DNA of 64,000 nucleotides, from contig NW_024044681.1 in the NCBI RefSeq assembly GCF_014851395.1, forward strand, positions 18,890,873-18,954,872, written 5' to 3'. The position numbers and the translations under genes are program-made. Of the stretch, positions 12,118 through 23,324 are shown piece by piece. Position 1 is the stretch's first letter; every line of letters begins with the position of its first letter. The notes under the pieces are model-generated. The model did no database searches, had not been told where the DNA came from, and saw only the letters and a program-made list of their open reading frames with translations. Origin of the DNA: Micropterus salmoides. Lineage: Eukaryota > Chordata > Actinopteri > Centrarchiformes > Centrarchidae.

Positions 12118-13640
12118 TACAGTCCCCTCCAAAAGTATTGTTTTTGTTGTTCACTGAAGACATTTGGGTTTAAGATCAAAAGATGAGTATGAGACAAGAG
12201 TTCAGAATTTCAGCTCTCATTTCCTGTTATTCACATCTAGATGTTTTAAACAACTTAGGACATATCACCGTTTATATTAGACCACAGCATTCTTAGGTGA
12301 GCAAAAGTAATGGAATAAATAATCCTAAAGGAAATAACATTTAATATTTGGTGGCATAACCCTTGCTTGCAATAACTGCCTCAAGCCTGCCACCCATCGA
12401 CATCACCAAACTGTTGCATTCTTCATTTGTGATGCTGTTCTAGGTTTTTACTGCAGCTTTTTTCAGTTCTTGTTTGTTTTGGGGTGTTTCTCCCTTCAGT
12501 CTCCTCATAAGTCTCCAATTAACTGTAGGGATTTTTTTTTCTCCGATGTTAAACAAGCTGATTATAAGGAAACTCTTGCACATGCTCACAATAAAGCATG
12601 TGCTGTAGTGTGTGTGTGTGTGCGTGTCCCGGCGTTTGATCCGCATTCGTAAACTTATGGACGTTTATTTTCATTTCCCGGAGGAAATTCAGGGAAATCC
12701 AATCACACGTTTAGCCTAATGTGTTTTTTCAGAGGTCAAGCAAGCCAGAGTCTCTTTTGAAGGTCGTTCAGAACTCTTCAAAGTAAAAGCTCTCAATAAA
12801 CTTGTCATAAAGCATTGCTGCACAAAAAGTTCTCGCACTTTTATTTTGGAGGCACAGTCACTTAAGAGGTAGCTGTCATGACTGAGATCTATTTCAGGAC
12901 AAGCCGCAATCGATTTATTTATTTTTTATTTTTCCTGCTATCAAAGCAATCTGGCCGCGGGCCAAATATTATTGCTGGTGGGTCGATTCTGGCCCGCGGG
13001 CCGCCTATTGCTGACCACTGCTCTATTGGGTTAAGGTCAGGTGATTGACTTGGCCTAAAACCTTGCAATTTTTCCCCTGATGAAGTCCTTTGTTTTGTTG
13101 GCAGTGTGTTTTGGGTCATTGTCCTGCTGCATGATAAACTTCCTCCCAATTAGTTTCAGTGCATTTCTCCGTAAATTGGCAGACAAAATATTTCTGTACA
13201 CTTGAACACGCTGCTACCATCATCACTTACATCATCAATAAATATTAATGAGCCTCTTCCTGAAGCAGCCATGCACGCCCAAGCCATGACATTCCCTCCA
13301 CCATGCTGTACAGATGAGCTTGTATGCTTCGGATCATAAGCAGTTTCTTTCTTTCTCCACACTTTGGCCTTTACACAGATTAATCTTGGTCTCATCAGTC
13401 CATAAGATTGTGTTCCAGAACTTTTGCGGCTCATCTCTGTACTACTTTGCAAATTTCACTCTGGCCTTCCGATTCTTACTGCTGATGAGTGGTTTGCATC
13501 TTGTGGTGTGGCCTCTATATTTCTGCTCTCTGACTCTTCTTCGAACAGTGGATTGTGATACCTTCACCCCTACACTGTGGAGGTCGTTGGTGATGTCCAC
13601 ATTTGCTGGCAGTCATGTGCAATAAGAGCTAGTGACATCA
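12118..13640 (-). mobile_element. Tc1-like transposon, minus strand, split by an insertion
   Basis: The left edge TACAGTCCCCTCCAAAAGTA is a Tc1 terminus. The transposase reads on the minus strand. From right to left it shows STVRRRVREQKYRGHTTRC (second helix-turn-helix), then KFWNT and KVWRKKETAYDPKHTSSSV, then HGGGNVMAWACMAASG. Next come the DPKHTANKT-like block, SPDLNPIEQ, and after an interruption RRLKGETPQNKQELKKA. It ends GYATKY with a stop at 12341. Several frameshifts and a stop are present. The N-terminal portion and the right terminal repeat are missing, so this is a fossil. The reading is interrupted at SPDLNPIE by the separate insertion at 12521-13020. Confidence 0.88.
12521..13020. 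mobile_element. Insertion inside the Tc1 transposase, hAT-like terminus
   Basis: About 500 bp separate the IEQ codons from WRLMRRLKGE of the Tc1 transposase. The right edge on the minus strand reads CAGTGGTCAGCAATAGGCGG followed by CCCGCGGGCC, which resembles a hAT terminus. It contains the perfect palindrome GGCCCGCGGGCC (12991-13002). The left edge is not clearly a matching inverted repeat. The possible duplicated target CTCTATTG is only loosely matched by CTCCAATT on the left. A GT microsatellite lies at about 12608-12626. Confidence 0.55.
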
Positions 13641-14134
13641 GTCCACAGGCGCTGCAAGCCATGAGCTTACTGATGTTCCATGTGCAGCTGTGCTGTGCTG
13701 TGCTGTGTGCCCGTGTCTGCTGTCTGTGCAGATCTGCCATCAACATGTAAAATGTCAGATATGAACAGCGCCAGCAAGGACATTGTGACACATTTCTGCT
13801 TCTGTGGTCACAATGAGCCATCTATATTGTTTAATGAAAAATTCCACCTCAGACACTGTTATATACTGTAAATTCTGGAGTTGCATTCATTCAGATGTTA
13901 TATTGTAATGAATGTTGCAATTTACTTTTGAGTCCATGTTGCCCACTTTACTTCAATACACCATTTCTGTTTCTGCCTTTATTTGTAATTTCATACTCCA
14001 TATACCTTTGGACATTACAGTGTCACATTGGCCTGGCTTGGCTGCATCCATTTTAGTTTTTTTTCCACAGAGAAGCAGTAGCTGCAAGCAATTAACAACC
14101 TTTCAGTTAGAAGTGATCAGTTGCTGTGCAAAAC
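13641..14134. other. No gene recognised
   Basis: A short GCTGT pentamer run occurs at 13689-13708. Otherwise nothing could be assigned. Confidence 0.35.
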
Positions 14135-14275
14135 ATGTTGAAAAAGCTCAAGGATCAGGAAGTGAAATTCAAATGTGTGAATCAACCAAAAAAGGCCCGC
14201 CGAGAAAAGAAATGGCTAGATCGACAGTGGCTGGTTGAATTGTTGCAGAAAGTGATAGTTCTAGGAATTATATGA
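14135..14275 (+). other. Unidentified 46-codon open frame with protein-like composition
   Basis: ATG at 14135 to TGA at 14273-14275 reads MLKKLKDQEVKF, CVNQPKKARREKKWLDRQWL, then VELLQKVIVLGII. The basic helix-like and tryptophan-containing composition looks more protein-like than neighbouring frames. A good polypyrimidine-AG site lies upstream at 14056-14070, but the frame is closed between that site and the ATG. I do not recognise a family. It could be a remnant of a retroposed gene or chance. Confidence 0.2.
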
Positions 14276-14422
14276 TCCTTCCCTCAAGCATTAAGAAGAC
14301 ATGTTTCATGTATTTGTGTACATATTTGTAGACTTGTAAACTTGGTTAAACTAAAGAGCAGAAAACCTCACTGTCCTCATTGTTGCAGTGACAAACTAGT
14401 AGTAATATTGATATTCTTCAGG

Positions 14423-14714
14423 TAGGGGTCAGGGGGGAAATCGATACAGCATAGTATCGCGATATTTTCTGTGGCAATATTGTATCGATACACGGATGTC
14501 AAGTATTGATCTTTTATTATATAAACTGTACATGACTTTACTTTTTGGCACTATAATAATAAAATGAGTTGCTTTTTCAGCCCAATAAAAAAGATATTTC
14601 CTTCGGGGACACAATTTGAAGTTGGGAAAAAAGGTAATAAATTGCAATATATCGCAGTATTTTAAGTATTGTGACAATATCATATCGTGGGGCCTCTGGT
14701 GATTCCCACCCCTA
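14423..14714. mobile_element. MITE of about 292 bp, TAGGGGT termini
   Basis: The left end TAGGGGTCAGG and the right end (minus strand TAGGGGTGGGAATCACC) form an imperfect inverted repeat. The interior carries alternating ATCGATACA and CAATATATCGCA motifs and no coding frame. A 47-bp piece of the same family is found at 7560-7606. No clear target duplication was identified, so the superfamily stays open; hAT-like is my best guess. Confidence 0.65.
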
Positions 14715-15197
14715 GCATCTTGCACACCTTTTCACACACCCTTATTTGTTGAGGCATCTAGTGATGTGTGTTGCTTTGACATAATTCAGTTGATGCAGCT
14801 TGTGTCCAAGTGGGTTTAAGTTAGTCATCCTGAAGGTTGTCTATGCTTATGCATTACCTTCCACTGTCAAGACTGAGGTGAGAGCTTACATTTTTGATAG
14901 TATCATCTTACTCATTTCCAAATTAAAATTCAGTTTGGTTTTGTAAGCTGCTATAGTTATTTTGGCTGTCATTTTTGTGTTTGTTTGAAACTAAATTTTG
15001 TAGTACATCTAAGCATTTAATTCATTCAACTGTTGTCAAAGAACTGTTGAATTTCGACAATAAAATACAAGTACTGCTTTTCAGCAACTCATTATTGCCA
15101 AGGGCCATAATTCGGTTAATTAAAGTACTTTAGAATTGAGTTTCTTTAAATTTATAACAAGTGTGTTCCACAAGATATAACAATATCATATACGTTC
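14715..15197. other. No gene recognised
   Basis: AT-rich spacer between the MITE and a Tc1 terminus. Nothing could be assigned. Confidence 0.35.
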
Positions 15198-15467
15198 TAC
15201 ACTGAACAAAATTATTAACGCAATACTTGTTTTTGCCCCTTTTCATCATGACCTGAACTCAAAGATCTAAGACTTTCTCTCTGTACACAAAAGTGTTATT
15301 TCTCTCCAGTGTTGTTCACAAAGCTGTCAAAATCTGTGTTACTGAGCACTTCTTTGCCGAGATAATCCATCCACCTCACAGGTGTGGCATATCAAGATGC
15401 TGATCAGACAGCATGGGTATTGGACAGGTATGCCTTAGGCTGGCCACAATAAAAGGCCACTGCGTTT
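15198..15467 (+). mobile_element. 5' end of a Tc1-like transposon (non-coding part only)
   Basis: TACACTGAACAAAATTATTA is followed by the typical untranslated leader of a fish Tc1 family, including CACAGGTGTGGCATATCAAG and GGCCACAATAAAAGGCCACT. The copy stops at about 15467, before the transposase start, and no opposite terminus is seen. It is a terminal relic with no coding capacity. Confidence 0.8.
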
Positions 15468-15672
15468 AATAAGTTGAACATTCACAGCATTTTCCGGGCG
15501 GACAGGCTAGCTAGGTGGACGCTTGGGCCTCACCCACTGTCTCACTCTATTCTGGCCAGGAAAAGAGTGTGGGCCAAAGGGCGATCCGTTAGCTTAGCGT
15601 GTGTGAACGTGCCAGGACGCAGCGGCGCGTTCAACACAGCTAGCTTGATAGGATGAGGTTGGTGGTGGGGAA
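15468..15672. other. GC-richer spacer of unknown origin
   Basis: This stretch is less AT-rich than its neighbours and contains TAGCTAGGTGG and repeated AGCTAGC/TAGCTT motifs. I cannot assign it to a family. Confidence 0.3.
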
Positions 15673-15940
15673 TTAGCACTTTTAAGAATATAATGTGTTT
15701 TAATAAACAGTTTGACATTCACAACGCATCAACGCAGTGTACCTAAGCAGCACGTTCTAGAACAGTGGCTTCATGAACATGAGGCTGCAGGCCGAGGCTC
15801 TTGACGTAAGGAGTTAGCTTCTTGAGTAATGTAACAAGTTTTAATCAAAAAACGGTTTCCACATTCTCAAAAGCCTTACCATAGTGTACACAAGCAGCAC
15901 ATGTAAAACAATGGCTTTTTGAACACGAGATGGGGGGGTT
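15673..15940. repeat. Diverged tandem duplication, 141-bp period
   Basis: Unit 1 (15673-15813) and unit 2 (15814-about 15940) align along their whole length. Shared blocks include TTAGC-CTT-AG near the start, GTTTTAAT, AGTGTACNNAAGCAGCAC, and GGCTT-TGAACA-GAG near the end. They look like an old local duplication. No coding frame runs through them. Confidence 0.65.
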
Positions 15941-17846
15941 GTGGCAGTGTCCGCCGGCCTTTCTCTCTTCATAACCCAGTTGCAAAGATGAATTTATAGA
16001 AGTGGCAACTCCATCCATTGAGGTAGTGAATTCAGTGAGTTGTTCACCGTATGCAGAAGAAAAAAGGATGCTGGGGCAGTAGGGACACTACTATTTATAC
16101 GTCACGCACAAGTTTTGTTGGTCGGGCGATGTCCTATTCAGTGGGCAAGTGCGTGCGTGTGATTGGAAGAGGTAGTACCCATAGAGTCCAGTAGAAGGCA
16201 GAGCCTGTGTGAGATAGAACTACTTATTCCAACCAAACATGCCGTGCAATGCCATTACATCAACGTAAAATATTCTAGGTGTCTCTCGTGACATTTTAAA
16301 TCCATTTCTATGTAAATCAGCCTGACATATTTAGTATCGCTGGAAATGTTGGGGTCTTGACTACAATTTCAGGTGATCTACAGGTTTGAACATTTGGACA
16401 TTTGGCTGTGATACATAAGTTGTAAAGATGGACCCTTTGGTCATGTCTGAGAGTTTAAGTGGATGACACCCTGAAGCAAAAGACAGAGGAAAACAATTAT
16501 TAGTTGTTATTATTATTGTTGTTTCACAACAGAAAAGACCCAAATGATGCACACAAACAGAGATGTATAATGGAATTCTGACCAAAAATTTTACCTGGAG
16601 AGTATGCAATCTATCTCCGATATAGAAGCAAGACAAAGAAATACGACTCACTGTGCCATCCTTGCTCTGGTTAGGATAAAGTTTTAAGAAGAACAGATTT
16701 ATGTATTTAGTAGCTCTTCTCTAATGGGACTTGTGAATAGTAGAACTGGCTTGAATTCCTAGATCACAATATTAAAAGCATGTAATAGCATCATAAGAGT
16801 TCAGGGCACACACAACAAAAACACACAATGACACATACAAAACATCATGCATCAGGTTGAGAGATGAATGCTTGTGGGAACCTGAATGCTCCAGGTTTTT
16901 TCTATTGCAACATTTATCCTTTAACCTGGATGGACTGCCCACAGTATTGCCATTGGTAGAGTGGGGCAAATCTACGTGCCTTTGGGCTACCTAAGCCATA
17001 TTATGACCTACCCAGTAGCAAATGGATCTTATGCAGGCACTGGCAGATGGCAGAGGGGTGAGTAATAAATGTGATATAAGAAAGGCAACAGGAAGGGACA
17101 TTTCTAAAGAGCATAATGCTTTATAGAAAAGCTTTATTTAATGGAAAATATTCAGGATTATAATCGGTTTTGATCATTTTTAAAATTTGTGGTTGCAATG
17201 CATCTCCTGCTATTAAAATAACCAAAATAAACCTACAGTTTACCTTGCCCAAAGCAAATGACAAATAGGCAAATGTCCATTCCTAACATACTGTAGAAAT
17301 GAGATTGTCCAATTAGTATTACAGATGTTCCAAGCCCATCCTAAGGTTCACTAAACCTATCCTAGCATAATTTAATGGATTAGTATCATCAAAAATAAAG
17401 CCAAAATCTGATCCTTTCTTTATTTTACTCTACTGTGTTTAGTCCACATCAGCCTGCTAGTGTTGAGCGCGGCACTCCTCCTCCGCCTCAACGTACAGAA
17501 TTCCACTTGTATAAATAAATGAAAATTGGAGTGTATGAATGTGAAAACTCTGGATTCAGACACTAAGGTTGGCAAAATACATTGATTGGCTAAGCTCTTA
17601 TGCTAACATTAGCAAAGAGTGTTTCAGGAGTCTCCATTTTCATTCTCCAACTTTCATTCATATCATATTTATAATTTAAGCTTATCATGTTAATAATAAA
17701 AAGTGTGTCATATTAAGTACGCTTTAGCTGTTATTTCAATCTGTCAAGATACATTTATAATCTACAGATACCCAATGTTAAAGGACTCGGTTCAGGATTG
17801 GGGACACAAAAGCTTGGGGACCTATCTAATTGGTAAACAACCTGAT
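15941..17846. other. 1.9-kb interval without recognised genes
   Basis: A short ATT-rich simple repeat lies around 16495-16522. No convincing frame, RNA gene or repeat terminus was seen. Confidence 0.4.
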
Positions 17847-18361
17847 CTCACTCCCCGACTCATCACATAAGGATGCATGGTCAAGACCCATCAGCATCAG
17901 TTTGTAATGCACTGGGGATCCCTGTAGCATCATAGCTCAATGCATTGGGAGAAGTCCTGTAGCGTCAGTTTTTGAAGGTAAAGGTAGGTATATAATACAG
18001 TATTTAACAGAAAAAACTGAGTAAGGAGGTGGTTGGAGTGGATGGAGCCACTCCAGCCACCTAACCTAAACCTGTTGCCTGAACCTAACCAAATTCAACA
18101 TTTCACGACTTTAATAATGTGCTGTTTCAAAATGGCCATGTTTCGAAACGCTAGTGTTTTATTTTGAAAGTCTAACCGGACTTTGCATATTTATTGTTGC
18201 GAACTTTACCGGTCGTTGCATATTTGTTGTTGCTAAGCATTGCTAACCTGACCACGGAGTCTTAAATGTCTAAAAATGACGCTAAAGGGCTACCCAGGGC
18301 GTTAAAAAGCAAAGCCAAAGGGCCTTGACCAAGCATCAACATGTGGCGAGTCAGGAGTGAG
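17847..18361. mobile_element. 515-bp non-autonomous element with about 40-bp terminal inverted repeats
   Basis: The left end CTCACTCCCCGACTCATCAC continues with GGATGCATGGTCAAGACCC. It is matched by the right end read on the minus strand, CTCACTCCTGACTCGCCACA, then GATGCTTGGTCAAGGCCC. The interior has no transposase and contains a hairpin around 18030-18065 (GGTGG-TTGGAGTGG with its complement). No unambiguous target duplication flanks it, so I cannot assign the superfamily. Confidence 0.75.
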
Positions 18362-18713
18362 AATGTGTTTATTTAAAATGTATTAGTTTTATTTTGGTAT
18401 AATTTTGGTTTAGGTTTGGTGGTTTAATCCCCAGCTCATCCATTCTGCAGGTCTCAGTGTCCTCGAGTAAGACCCTGAAACAGAGCCTTGTGTGAGTGAG
18501 CTGCACTGCATTTTGCTTTTGCATTGGTGTTGATTTGATATGATTAAAATGAATGTCAGACTGAGTCATTACATTTTATTATTAATATTATACTGTAGTT
18601 ATGTTTTACCATAGTATTATCATTGTCTTAGTGGGTGATGCTCTTTGTATTGGGGAGCACAAATGTAGAGTACCACAAACTGACACTGTGCCCTTGATGT
18701 CTCCTCTTTGACA
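18362..18713. other. No gene recognised
   Basis: AT-rich spacer. Nothing could be assigned. Confidence 0.35.
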
Positions 18714-18980
18714 TCAATGGCAATGCCAAACCCGGTAGTGTGCTCTGTAGGTGTAGCCATTTGTAAGTAGGGAATTAAAAATACCATTGTGCCTATCTTT
18801 TGTGTCAAAGCTGTGCTTGCCTGACAAATACACAATGTATGGTGCAATTTTTGTCATCTCTCTCTTCCTCCTGTTGTTGGCATTGATTTCTTTGAGTTTG
18901 TGATTTGGCACAGGACCAATAAATCCAGCATCACCAATAGCGGCAGCCCTGTAGTCTGCTGTACCGAAATTATGCTTTAA
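18714..18980 (-). other. Open minus-strand segment of unknown identity
   Basis: About 88 codons stay open on the minus strand without an obvious start. They read FGTADYRAAAIGDAGFIGP, then PNHKLKEINANNRRKREM, then KIAPYIVYLSGKHSFDTKD and LLTNGYTYRAHYRVW. The residue mix looks like a real protein rather than a random AT-rich frame. I do not recognise a family, and no clear donor or acceptor sites bound it. It may be a decayed exon of a host gene or of an unrecognised element. Confidence 0.25.
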
Positions 18981-19217
18981 AAAAATTTGTAGTTAATTAC
19001 AAGACCATTTTTTCTGGCTAATTATTTTTCAAAGAATCTGCAATTATCTCTAATTCAGTAAAAGCTGAGGTCATTAAATACCCTTTGTGGTCTTTAACCT
19101 CTATTATCGTTTTTTTCTCTTTGTATTTTCATTCATTAATGGTGTAGTTTAATCATTGCCAGTGTCCCTGACAATGTCCGGGCATGGTAAAAAATGTTTA
19201 TCACAGCCACAGTCCTC
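18981..19217. other. No gene recognised
   Basis: Short spacer before the hAT target duplication. Confidence 0.35.
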
Positions 19218-19225
19218 CTACCAAC

Positions 19226-20058
19226 TAGGGCTGAACAAACTTGGGGAACAAAATCTTATTACGATTTTTCTGCCAGATATTGCGATTACTATTCGATTCA
19301 AGTTTTGCTAAAGTTCAATATTCACAATGTTACACTGTATTTTTGACGGAAGCTGCGTCAAGCAGTACAGAGCAGATGAACCAGGCAGGAAGTCAGACAC
19401 AGAACGGCATAGAGAATTTAGTCGATTTTCAAAATACAACACCCTTTGCAGACTTACGGTCATACATCAACAATTAACACAGTTAAAACAGACAAAAAAA
19501 ACCAAAAACAATTTAACTACATAGCCTACTTAACCATAGTAGAAGCACAAAAATCAAGAACAACTGAACAAATAAGCAAAATCTGAAAATATCTGCAAAA
19601 TCAGGCAGGCAAAATTCAGAAATGCTCCATGTGGATATGTAACATTAGCCTGAAGAGAGCAGTTGTATCCATAGTTGAAGCACACAAAATGACAAATTAA
19701 CAACACGTTAAGAACGTGAAGGCTAAACGCTCTGCTGCTGAAACACTTCAGTGTAAGTTGACGCCGGACAAAACAGTGGCACAGCCGCTGTCAGTCCAAC
19801 TGGCACCATGATCCCATGTTTTCCTCTAGTTTTGTTTGTTGTTGTAAAATGTACCCGCCCTGGGCGCACTTTGATTGGTTAGGACCGTAACAGTAGGTGC
19901 ATGGATTGGCTTCTGATTGGCGAGCAACTGCATGACTGTAAAATAGGTCAGATGTGCTGTATAATTAACCTACATTTTAGTCTACGTCATCTCGATTAGC
20001 TAATCACGTTCTTTCAAATCACAGTTTTGATTTGAAAATGATTAATTGTTCAGCCCTA
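19226..20058. mobile_element. hAT non-autonomous element, 833 bp
   Basis: The ends TAGGGCTGAACAA (left) and TTGTTCAGCCCTA (right) are inverted repeats. They are flanked by 8-bp duplications CTACCAAC (19218-19225) and CTAACAAC (20059-20066), which differ at one base. This is the diagnostic hAT signature. The subterminal regions are rich in ATTCGAT and ATTAGCTAATC-like motifs. No transposase frame is inside, so movement would have needed enzyme supplied in trans. Confidence 0.9.
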
Positions 20059-20066
20059 CTAACAAC

Positions 20067-21654
20067 CCAAACACCCACTTAAGCTACAACCTTTTATTAC
20101 AGCCACACATTTCCCAAATGAGATTCAGTGGTGCTGGATGGCACGAAAAATAAGGTTTGATGCCTGCAGCAGGGTTGTCGGCCTTTGCCTACAGTTGTGA
20201 TGGTCCACATGTGTGCACCTCTGTCTCTCCCTTGCCTCAGTCTTTTGCAAATCACAACATTCAGACATGCAGCTTTAAGACTAAATGGGTCATAACATAC
20301 ACATGCTTTCATAATAATGTACACAGAGTGCATCACATCATAAATAATTCAAAATGTGGCTCCAAGTGCAATATAATGTATTTGTTTGACCAGTAAACTG
20401 CAACAGCTGGCCACATCAGCCAAGTGCTGTGTAATCGTACGTTGGTGACTTTTGCATAATATCTCACTGCATAACACTGCGTGACTGGCAGGCTGCACCG
20501 CCTCGATGGAGCTATGCTGAATTCAGCATTGTTAGCTCCCTTGGTGCTTTTTAAATATGTCAAGTCCATTATGAATTTGTCCCAAACCCCTAACTTAACT
20601 CACCCTTCCACAAAAACAGTGCCAGGCTAACAGACTGTATTTATTTGTCTCTCATGCCAACAAAGCACACATTAACCATAATCATCTCCAGACTTTGTAC
20701 GTTCAAACCAAATTCTTACATCTTTAGAGTAAAAGCACAGGCAATTATGTAACTTTTTTCTTTTGGACTGCCCAGTATACCTTTGGAGCACAGCAAAGCT
20801 CAATATAACAAATTAGTTAATTTAGGTGTTGATTGCTTGTGCTGTCATTGGAGGTGTAACACCACCTTCTGCCATTTGTTTTGTTTTCTGGCTCCATGTC
20901 TATTATTTCCATTGTGAGAAAATATGTGGTGGCATTTTTATGTATTATTTACATGTGATATAATATGTATGTAAGGCCAGTTGTGGGGTAATGCAGACTA
21001 TGTCTGACCCAATTTAGGAAAAGAGTGATGTCCATCATATTTAAAGTGTCAGGAGCTGAGCAATCTCAACATATATACTGTACATAATATAATGTGTGTT
21101 TTGTCAGAACGTTCTCTCTACTTCTCCACTCCACTCCTCTCTACTCTATTCCCTGTGATGTCTACTGTAGTTGAACCTGACTGAAGATGAACAAAATAGA
21201 CTTGGCGGGAAACATTAGAAAACCAATAGATGAAAGCATAAACTTGGAGCCTATTGCTCCCTATCTACTCTTCCCCCGAAAAAGGCATGAAATCCTGATG
21301 TGATCTTTGGGGCTAGAGGAGCATAACTGAAAATGTGAAACTTCTGGATGCTTGATGTCTTCACTGAAGCTTAATTTAATACATCAAACAGATAAAAGGG
21401 CAGCAACATGTGCACTCACTAAAGTCAGCAGATATGCAGCATGCTCCCCATCGCCATACAAAACTCATGATGTTGCACAGACTGCAGCCACAGAGTAAGA
21501 CCGAAAGTATACAAAAGTGTAACATCCAATGAGTTCTTACTTATCGTCTAACTCGTCTCAAGGACAGGATATTTAAGAAAGCAAACACTGCATCAACATA
21601 GCTGGCTAAAGTTAAAAAAGGCACATTTTGATAAGTTGAATAACAATTAAATTA
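20067..21654. other. 1.6-kb interval without recognised genes
   Basis: No coding domain or repeat terminus was found. Overlapping frames at 20097-20569 are on both strands and have no motif. Confidence 0.4.
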
Positions 21655-21782
21655 GATACATGTAGGGCTGAAACGATTCATCGATTAAATCGATAAAATC
21701 AATTAATAAAATGCATCGACACAAATTCTTTGCATCGATGCTTCGTTTAATCCATGTAACTTTACAGCACAGTGGTTCACAG

Positions 21783-22078
21783 GTATGGAACATCCAAAGT
21801 GACAGAACTGAATGAAAATAAATAAATGGGGAAATAAATGCAAGAAAGAATGAATGAATAAAAGAATAAATAAATGCAGAAATATATCAAAGAAAGAAAG
21901 AATGAATAAAAGAATAAATAAATGCAGAAATATATCAAAGAACAAAGGAATGAATAAAAGAATAAATACATACATTTGCTTTTGCCTTTCCCCTTTTCCC
22001 TTAGAGACCTATGTGTATTGCTTTTTCCTTCCTCTTCCTTAACTGTCAATCAACGTGTTGTGGCCCGCCCACTAACTC
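21783..22078 (+). repeat. Left long inverted repeat with internal GAAT-rich tandem array
   Basis: This is the inverted copy of 28243-28438. It is about 100 bp longer because the unit AAGAATAAATAAATGCAGAA with ATATATCAAAG is duplicated here (about 21862-21950). The isoleucine/phenylalanine-rich minus-strand frames over it are products of the repeat. Confidence 0.85.
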
Positions 22079-22407
22079 AGGTCGAGCAGCCGATGACTGA
22101 TACTATCTTCAATGTGGATATGCTGTCCCTGGAAGAGTGTTATGATTGGTAGAAAGTTAAGAAGGAGTTATGCTGCGTTCAAGACCGGACGGAACTAGGA
22201 TATTTCCCAGGTGAAACTTCTGACTTCCCACATCAAAGCGTTCCAGGTGCATGGTGGTGCATGACACCGAAAGTGAACGAAAACCATGGCTAACTGTGAC
22301 AACGTGTACACACAGCTGCACCCTCAGCAGTGTTTTAGGTGTTAATTAAAAGCATGGCAGTTTAACTGCAACAACTTAATATAACATAAATAGCCTATAG
22401 TTACTAG

Positions 22408-22585
22408 TTAAAGGTTCAGTGTATAATATATCTGAGGATCTATTGACGGAAATGCAATATAATATCCTACTATGTTTTCAGTGGTGTATAAAGACCTTGT
22501 ATAATAAACCCTTATGTTTTTATTACCTTAGAATGAGCTATTTATATCTACATACACGAGGCACCCCCTGCTGTGGAGGTCGACA
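22408..22585 (+). repeat. Fragment of a common teleost repeat (TTAAAGGTTCAGTGTA type)
   Basis: TTAAAGGTTCAGTGTATAAT is followed by CCTTAGAATGAGCTATTTAT and ATCTACATACACGAGGC. I recognise this order as a dispersed fish repeat. It is cut off on the right by the Tc1 terminus at 22586. Confidence 0.55.
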
Positions 22586-22970
22586 TACACTCACCTAAAG
22601 GATTATTAGGAACACCATACTAATACTGTGTTTGACCCCCTTTCGCCTTCAGAACTGCCTTAATTCTACGTGGCATTGATTCAACAAGGTGCTGAAAGCA
22701 TTCTTTAGAAATGTTGGCCCATATTGATAGGATAGCATCTTGCAGTTGATGGAGATTTGTGGGATGCACATCCAGGGCACGAAGCTCCCGTTCCACCACA
22801 TCCCAAAGATGCTCTATTGGGTTGAGATCTGGTGACTCTGGGGGCCATTTTAGTACAGTGAACTCATTGTCATGTTCAAGAAACCAATTTGAAATGATTC
22901 GAGCTTTGTGACATGGTGCATTGTACTGCTGGAAGTAGCCATCAGAGGATGGGTACATGGTGGCCATAAA
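22586..22970 (-). mobile_element. Tc1-like transposase C-terminal fragment, minus strand
   Basis: The left edge TACACTCACCTAAAGGATTA is a Tc1 terminus. The minus frame (115 codons, open from 22967 to the stop at 22620) reads the catalytic block YNAPCHKARIISNWF, then WPPESPDLNPIEHLWDVVER and MPRRIKAVLKAKGGQTQY. This is the intact last third of the transposase, including the second and third acidic catalytic positions. The N-terminal two thirds and the other terminus are missing, so it cannot be functional, but the open frame suggests a younger copy than the one at 1131. Confidence 0.9.
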
Positions 22971-23324
22971 TAGATAATAAATAGATAATAAGAGATAATC
23001 AGCTGATGATTACAGTTAGCTAAAAAAAACGTAACATTGCATGGAGCATGGTGGCTCAGATTAGCAAGCTAAATGTTTACTGCCCTGGGGGAAAACATTT
23101 ATTTTTACTGCTAACAGCATTACGATAACAACACTGTGTTCCTATCAAGTGACTAATTATGCTTATTGTCAGAATTTACATTAGAAACAACGTATTTGTT
23201 TGTATTGCTTCTAGGGTGCATACAAAGGTTACCACAAGCTCAAATTATGGCACTCAGTACTTATATGTGTTATATTGTAGAGCACCCTTGATCCTCACCT
23301 GACTATGGCTTTGTAAACTTACCC

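Noticed and set aside
13570..13821. 83-codon minus-strand frame next to the Tc1 transposase
   Set aside because: It is in the wrong frame for the transposase (ANVDITNDLHS is read in another frame) and has no motif of its own.
21703..22049. Isoleucine/phenylalanine-rich minus frames resembling membrane proteins
   Set aside because: They are translations of the GAAT/AAAT simple array in the inverted-repeat arm.
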